DNA from: Anarhynchus alexandrinus
Lineage: Eukaryota > Chordata > Aves > Charadriiformes > Charadriidae
Length of the DNA: 64,000 nucleotides
NCBI GenBank assembly: GCA_008711295.1
Contig: VUYV01000179.1
Location: 975,181-1,039,180, forward strand
Reading direction: 5' to 3'
Each line of letters opens with the position of its first letter. The stretch's first letter is position 1. The notes below the pieces were generated by a model, which searched no databases, had not been told where the DNA came from, and was given only the letters and a program-made list of their open reading frames with translations. The position numbers were made by a program, and so were the translations under genes. This document shows positions 60,538-64,000 of the stretch, piece by piece.

Positions 60538-62252
60538 CCCAAATATTAAAACTGGCAGTTTTTTCTTGCCAAGCCAAAATTATTCAGCTTAAATTTCATA
60601 AAGACGATGTACATCATTTAAGTTACATACTCATTATCCAATGTCATCATGAATACTCCTTGAAGCATACATTTTTGTTACCTTCATTAATATGGATTTT
60701 AGAGAAATGTATTTCATCGAAGAGTGAGGGACAATTGGTTACCATCTTCCAGACATATCAGTTAACACAAATAATAATGAGAGTAAACTGACTTCAGGCT
60801 GAAATAAAACAAACTAACACGGTCTCTGTGTGTTTGCATGTGTGTGTCAGGGACAGCTGCAAAAATATGACACAACTCCTTAGAGGAATGCATGCACAGC
60901 CAAGCAAATGCAACCCAAACAGCTCCTGCCAGCTGATCTGAACACTAGTTGCAAGTTATTAGTCTGATTGTTTCTCTCTAATTCTCAACTACCAAGATGA
61001 ACATTGTGTCTACTATATTTTAAAGATGTTGCCATGGAAAAAAAGTTGGAGTGTCTCATCATGAATTTGGATGGAAAAGGTGGACACCATGTTTTGACAT
61101 AATAGACAGGAACAGAAGAGAAACCTCTTATTTTAATTGCTTTCTTCCTCCTTGTTTTCTTAGATCCACCCTGTAATGAACATACAATTATAATGAAAGC
61201 ATTAAACAAATATTCCTCCTTTTCTCCCATGATCAAAATTTAAAAATGACACCACGCAGCAAGAAATTGTAAAGACTGCAGTACTGAGGGTTTTTTAAAT
61301 CTAGTTTAGCACGGTCTGAACAGATTCTCCTTTTTTAAGCATAGTCAGTGAGATTATAATGCTGCACTTCACACAGTCACTCTGGTCTCCTTTAGATCAG
61401 ACCGTGCAGATCACTACCCAAACACCTGTATGCATTGGCTAAATGTTAATGTATTCTGTCAAAACCAGATTACCTTCCACACTAAATTATTCAATGTCAT
61501 TATCCGTATGAGCCATCTGCAAGCCTAATGCCCTTGTGCTCTAAAATTCTGAGCACCTTCTGTATTATTTTTGTTTTACATTCCTACATAAATCCGTTAA
61601 ACTCAATATGTTACAGCGAATTCACAAAATCAAATGCAATCTGCTGGCCTATAAAACACCAGTTACTGAAAATCGAAGGATTTAATATAGTAACAATTCA
61701 AGAAGTCAGTAAGCAGTCTTTGTGGGCTGAAGGTCGAACCACATGCTAAGTAAGAAGTTAGATAATCCATGCTGTAAAACAAGGTATGTATTTTCTATAC
61801 ATAGCGTGGCCTTGAACCCATTTGTGTATTTCATATCTCATAAAAATCTGAACAGTTGGTCTGATTGGATTTTAAGTGATGCAAATTTGGAAATCAAATA
61901 GGCAGACTCCCTTTAGACTTGGTCTATTTAAACTATAATTGTAGAGAACTGCAGATTACATTTACAGTGCTACTGAATTCTCGAGGGATTCAGTAACAAT
62001 TTTGCAGAAGGAAAAGTATTTATCGCTTTAAATTTGTTATTAACAAATAAAAATGTACACAGCATATAACGCTCTATCATTTTGTTATCACAATTTTGCT
62101 TACATGGCAGTAAAATTGTAACCACTCTACAGTGAATGGAATACTCTTTGGTTTTCATAGTCATTTAATTATATGATTTGACAAAAAGAAGTTATATTAT
62201 TGTCGTTCTGTTAGTCTGGCAACACTAAATAAAGAGAAAAAAAAATACTTAC

Positions 62253-62301
62253 ATTTCCCAGACTACAAATTAAGATAGAAGTTTCATCTTCACAAATAAA
62301 T
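62253..62301 (-). other. Candidate small coding exon (minus), 49 bp
   Basis: On the minus strand CATTATTTTTCAG precedes and the consensus donor AAAT/GTAAGTATTT follows. One frame is open (phase 2 in, phase 0 out) and reads FICEDETSILICSLGN. Immediately after the donor lies another pyrimidine tract ending in TTTATTTAG. It is short, so the open frame alone says little. Confidence 0.15.
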
Positions 62302-62410
62302 CTGAAAAATAATGCTGGACTCGAATATCACTTTTTTCCTAACACTTAATATTCAGTGAGAGACTAAATTTGTCTTTGCTTAAGAGAGACAGCAGCTAAA
62401 AATATGAGAT

Positions 62411-62426
62411 ACGCGCGCACACACAC
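62411..62426. repeat. CG/CA dinucleotide repeat
   Basis: ACGCGCGCACACACACAC followed by oligo(C). The CGCGCG core is unusual for this CpG-poor window and can adopt Z-DNA. Confidence 0.7.
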
Positions 62427-64000
62427 CCCCAATACATTGCGAAATGTGAACTCATAAAAATATGAGCTCAAATCAGGATAAAACAGAACAACACCTCTTC
62501 TTTTTCACTGTGATTAGTATCTCCATCAGAACATGAGCCATGTCCAAGTTCTTGCAGACAGGAGATTTACAAGCATTGGCAAATCACAACAGTGTTAAGA
62601 TTTTCTTGCACTTTCACATCTAAAATTAATTCATTTTTCTCATGTTTTGACACTGGTTTTATTTCTCCTCTCTGAAGAAAGTTATCTTGTACACTTTTGG
62701 CCCTGATTCTGACTTTGACTGCTGATAGGAAAACCTTTTTACCGAAGCAAAGCTTTACCAAACACTTTATAATATTTTCTGACACAGAAAATGCATTGGC
62801 TGTCTGCATTTCGGTCACACAATGCAGCCACCCTGAAGATGCTGTACTTACTATCAGGACTTCTTTTAACGCGGCTTGTTCAGGAAGCGCATAGTAAGAC
62901 TACAGGTTTCCAGACCATCTCCTATATCTTCACAGCTAATTTTAGGCAGATTTCCCACAGTAGGAAATTGCACTGCTTTGGGAGTTACTGGTGCTAGTGA
63001 GAGGCAGGAATAGCAGGAAAACAGTAGTGGGTGGAAATTAAGCAAGCAAATCTCAGTGTATTAGGTTTGGTACATTTAAAAGACATGATGCAGCATGTTC
63101 AGTGTTGTTTCAGCATTCAAAATGTAAATGACTGCAGGTTAAAGTTGGTCATGTCTACAACACATTGTTCAAAAATATTTTACCAAAGTGTAATAGTTTT
63201 CACGTCTCTCCTTTACTTACTGACTCCATTTCTCCCCTTCCTAATTCATCCTGCACTAAACATCTTGCAAAACTCAAGAGAGTAAAAAAAAGGGTAAAAA
63301 ATAAAAGGGTCAAACCGATGGAAAATAGCTATTCTAGAGACCTGTGTAAATCCCTTAAAATCTTAATGCTCTACAGGCTGTGTTAGTAAGGATCCTAGAT
63401 TATTCATTTTTAAACCAGTAAATATCACCTATGGTTCAGGAACTCCCTGAACCATAAATTGCTGGAGGCTAAGATAATAAATTTTGCAAAGAATCACAAT
63501 CACAGTATGTTTGTCAGGTTCTTATACTCCTCTTTAGTCATCTCCTGTGACTATTATCAGAGATAAGATACTAGGCCAGATAAAGCTTTATTCTGAGCCA
63601 TTTTATGTTCTTATTCCCCCAAATGTAGCCACATTCTTTGAAGATAAGACCAATTTTCGGTGCTAAGAACTTATATACAATTATCTAACATCATTGCAAC
63701 AAACTCCCATAAGATATGAGCAAATCTTCAAACGAAGTTATTCACAGTAACAGACACTAACGATTTGCTACATCAAAACTGCATTCAAATGTGGGATAGC
63801 TGAAAGGACCACGGGTGTTCATTTGCACAATATGTTTGAAACACTTTCAAAACCATCTTGCTGATGTCATCCTTCATAAACTGCCCTCCTTTAAGTACTC
63901 TTCTCTTTAGGCCTGTTCTCTACATAGATTTTTATGTCATTTCCAAACCTGCCCTGTGTATGATTTAGTCAATGGTGAGAGAAAAGCATCCCCAGAAAAT

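Larger units (their letters stand above)
60538..64000. other. Unique noncoding stretch to window end
   Basis: No gene is supported. It holds one minus-strand exon-like interval (62253-62301) and a small CG/CA repeat. All open frames are short (no more than about 84 codons) and without motifs. Confidence 0.5.

Overview
The window looks like noncoding, AT-rich DNA from a bird genome (or a close archosaur relative). The main evidence is the repeats. They are almost all CR1-type LINE retrotransposons with the CR1 3' end: a conserved tail running into tandem ATTCTATG-like octamers. I see no L1, no Alu-like SINE, no LTR pair, no rRNA and no tRNA gene. I found no protein-coding gene that I can support. 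The longest open frames are either CR1 ORF2 debris or frames of unknown origin that may be chance. The sequence most resembles a gene desert or the inside of a very long intron.

Layout. 1-10.4 kb: unique AT-rich DNA with one well-preserved CR1 3' fragment (990-1226, plus). 10.4-21.1 kb: a second CR1 fragment (10416-10690, minus) holding a single N, an ATC microsatellite, and unique DNA with the longest open frame (194 codons from ATG). 21.1-23.8 kb: the largest young element, a 2.25-kb minus-strand CR1 carrying the endonuclease and the first part of the reverse transcriptase, then an internal deletion that removes the reverse-transcriptase active site; an older plus-strand CR1 scrap follows. 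23.8-49 kb: mostly unique DNA with three short CR1 tails, a perfect 24-bp palindrome, a G-quadruplex motif and simple repeats. 49.2-51.5 kb: a degraded, ancient CR1-superfamily LINE of the type known from turtles and crocodilians, about 2 kb long and colinear except for a gap. 51.5-64 kb: a MIR-like tRNA-derived SINE scrap, more CR1 pieces, several intervals that look like splice-site-bounded exons, and a 10-N assembly gap inside a G/T-rich tract.

There is no pathway or operon to describe. The elements record several rounds of LINE insertion and decay. The observations most worth checking are exon-like intervals with good acceptor and donor sites (best: 57131-57259 plus; also 926-992 minus, where the acceptor would come from a CR1), the in-frame internal deletion in the 21-kb CR1, and the still-readable ancient LINE at 49-51 kb. 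None of these is proof of a gene or of a new system.
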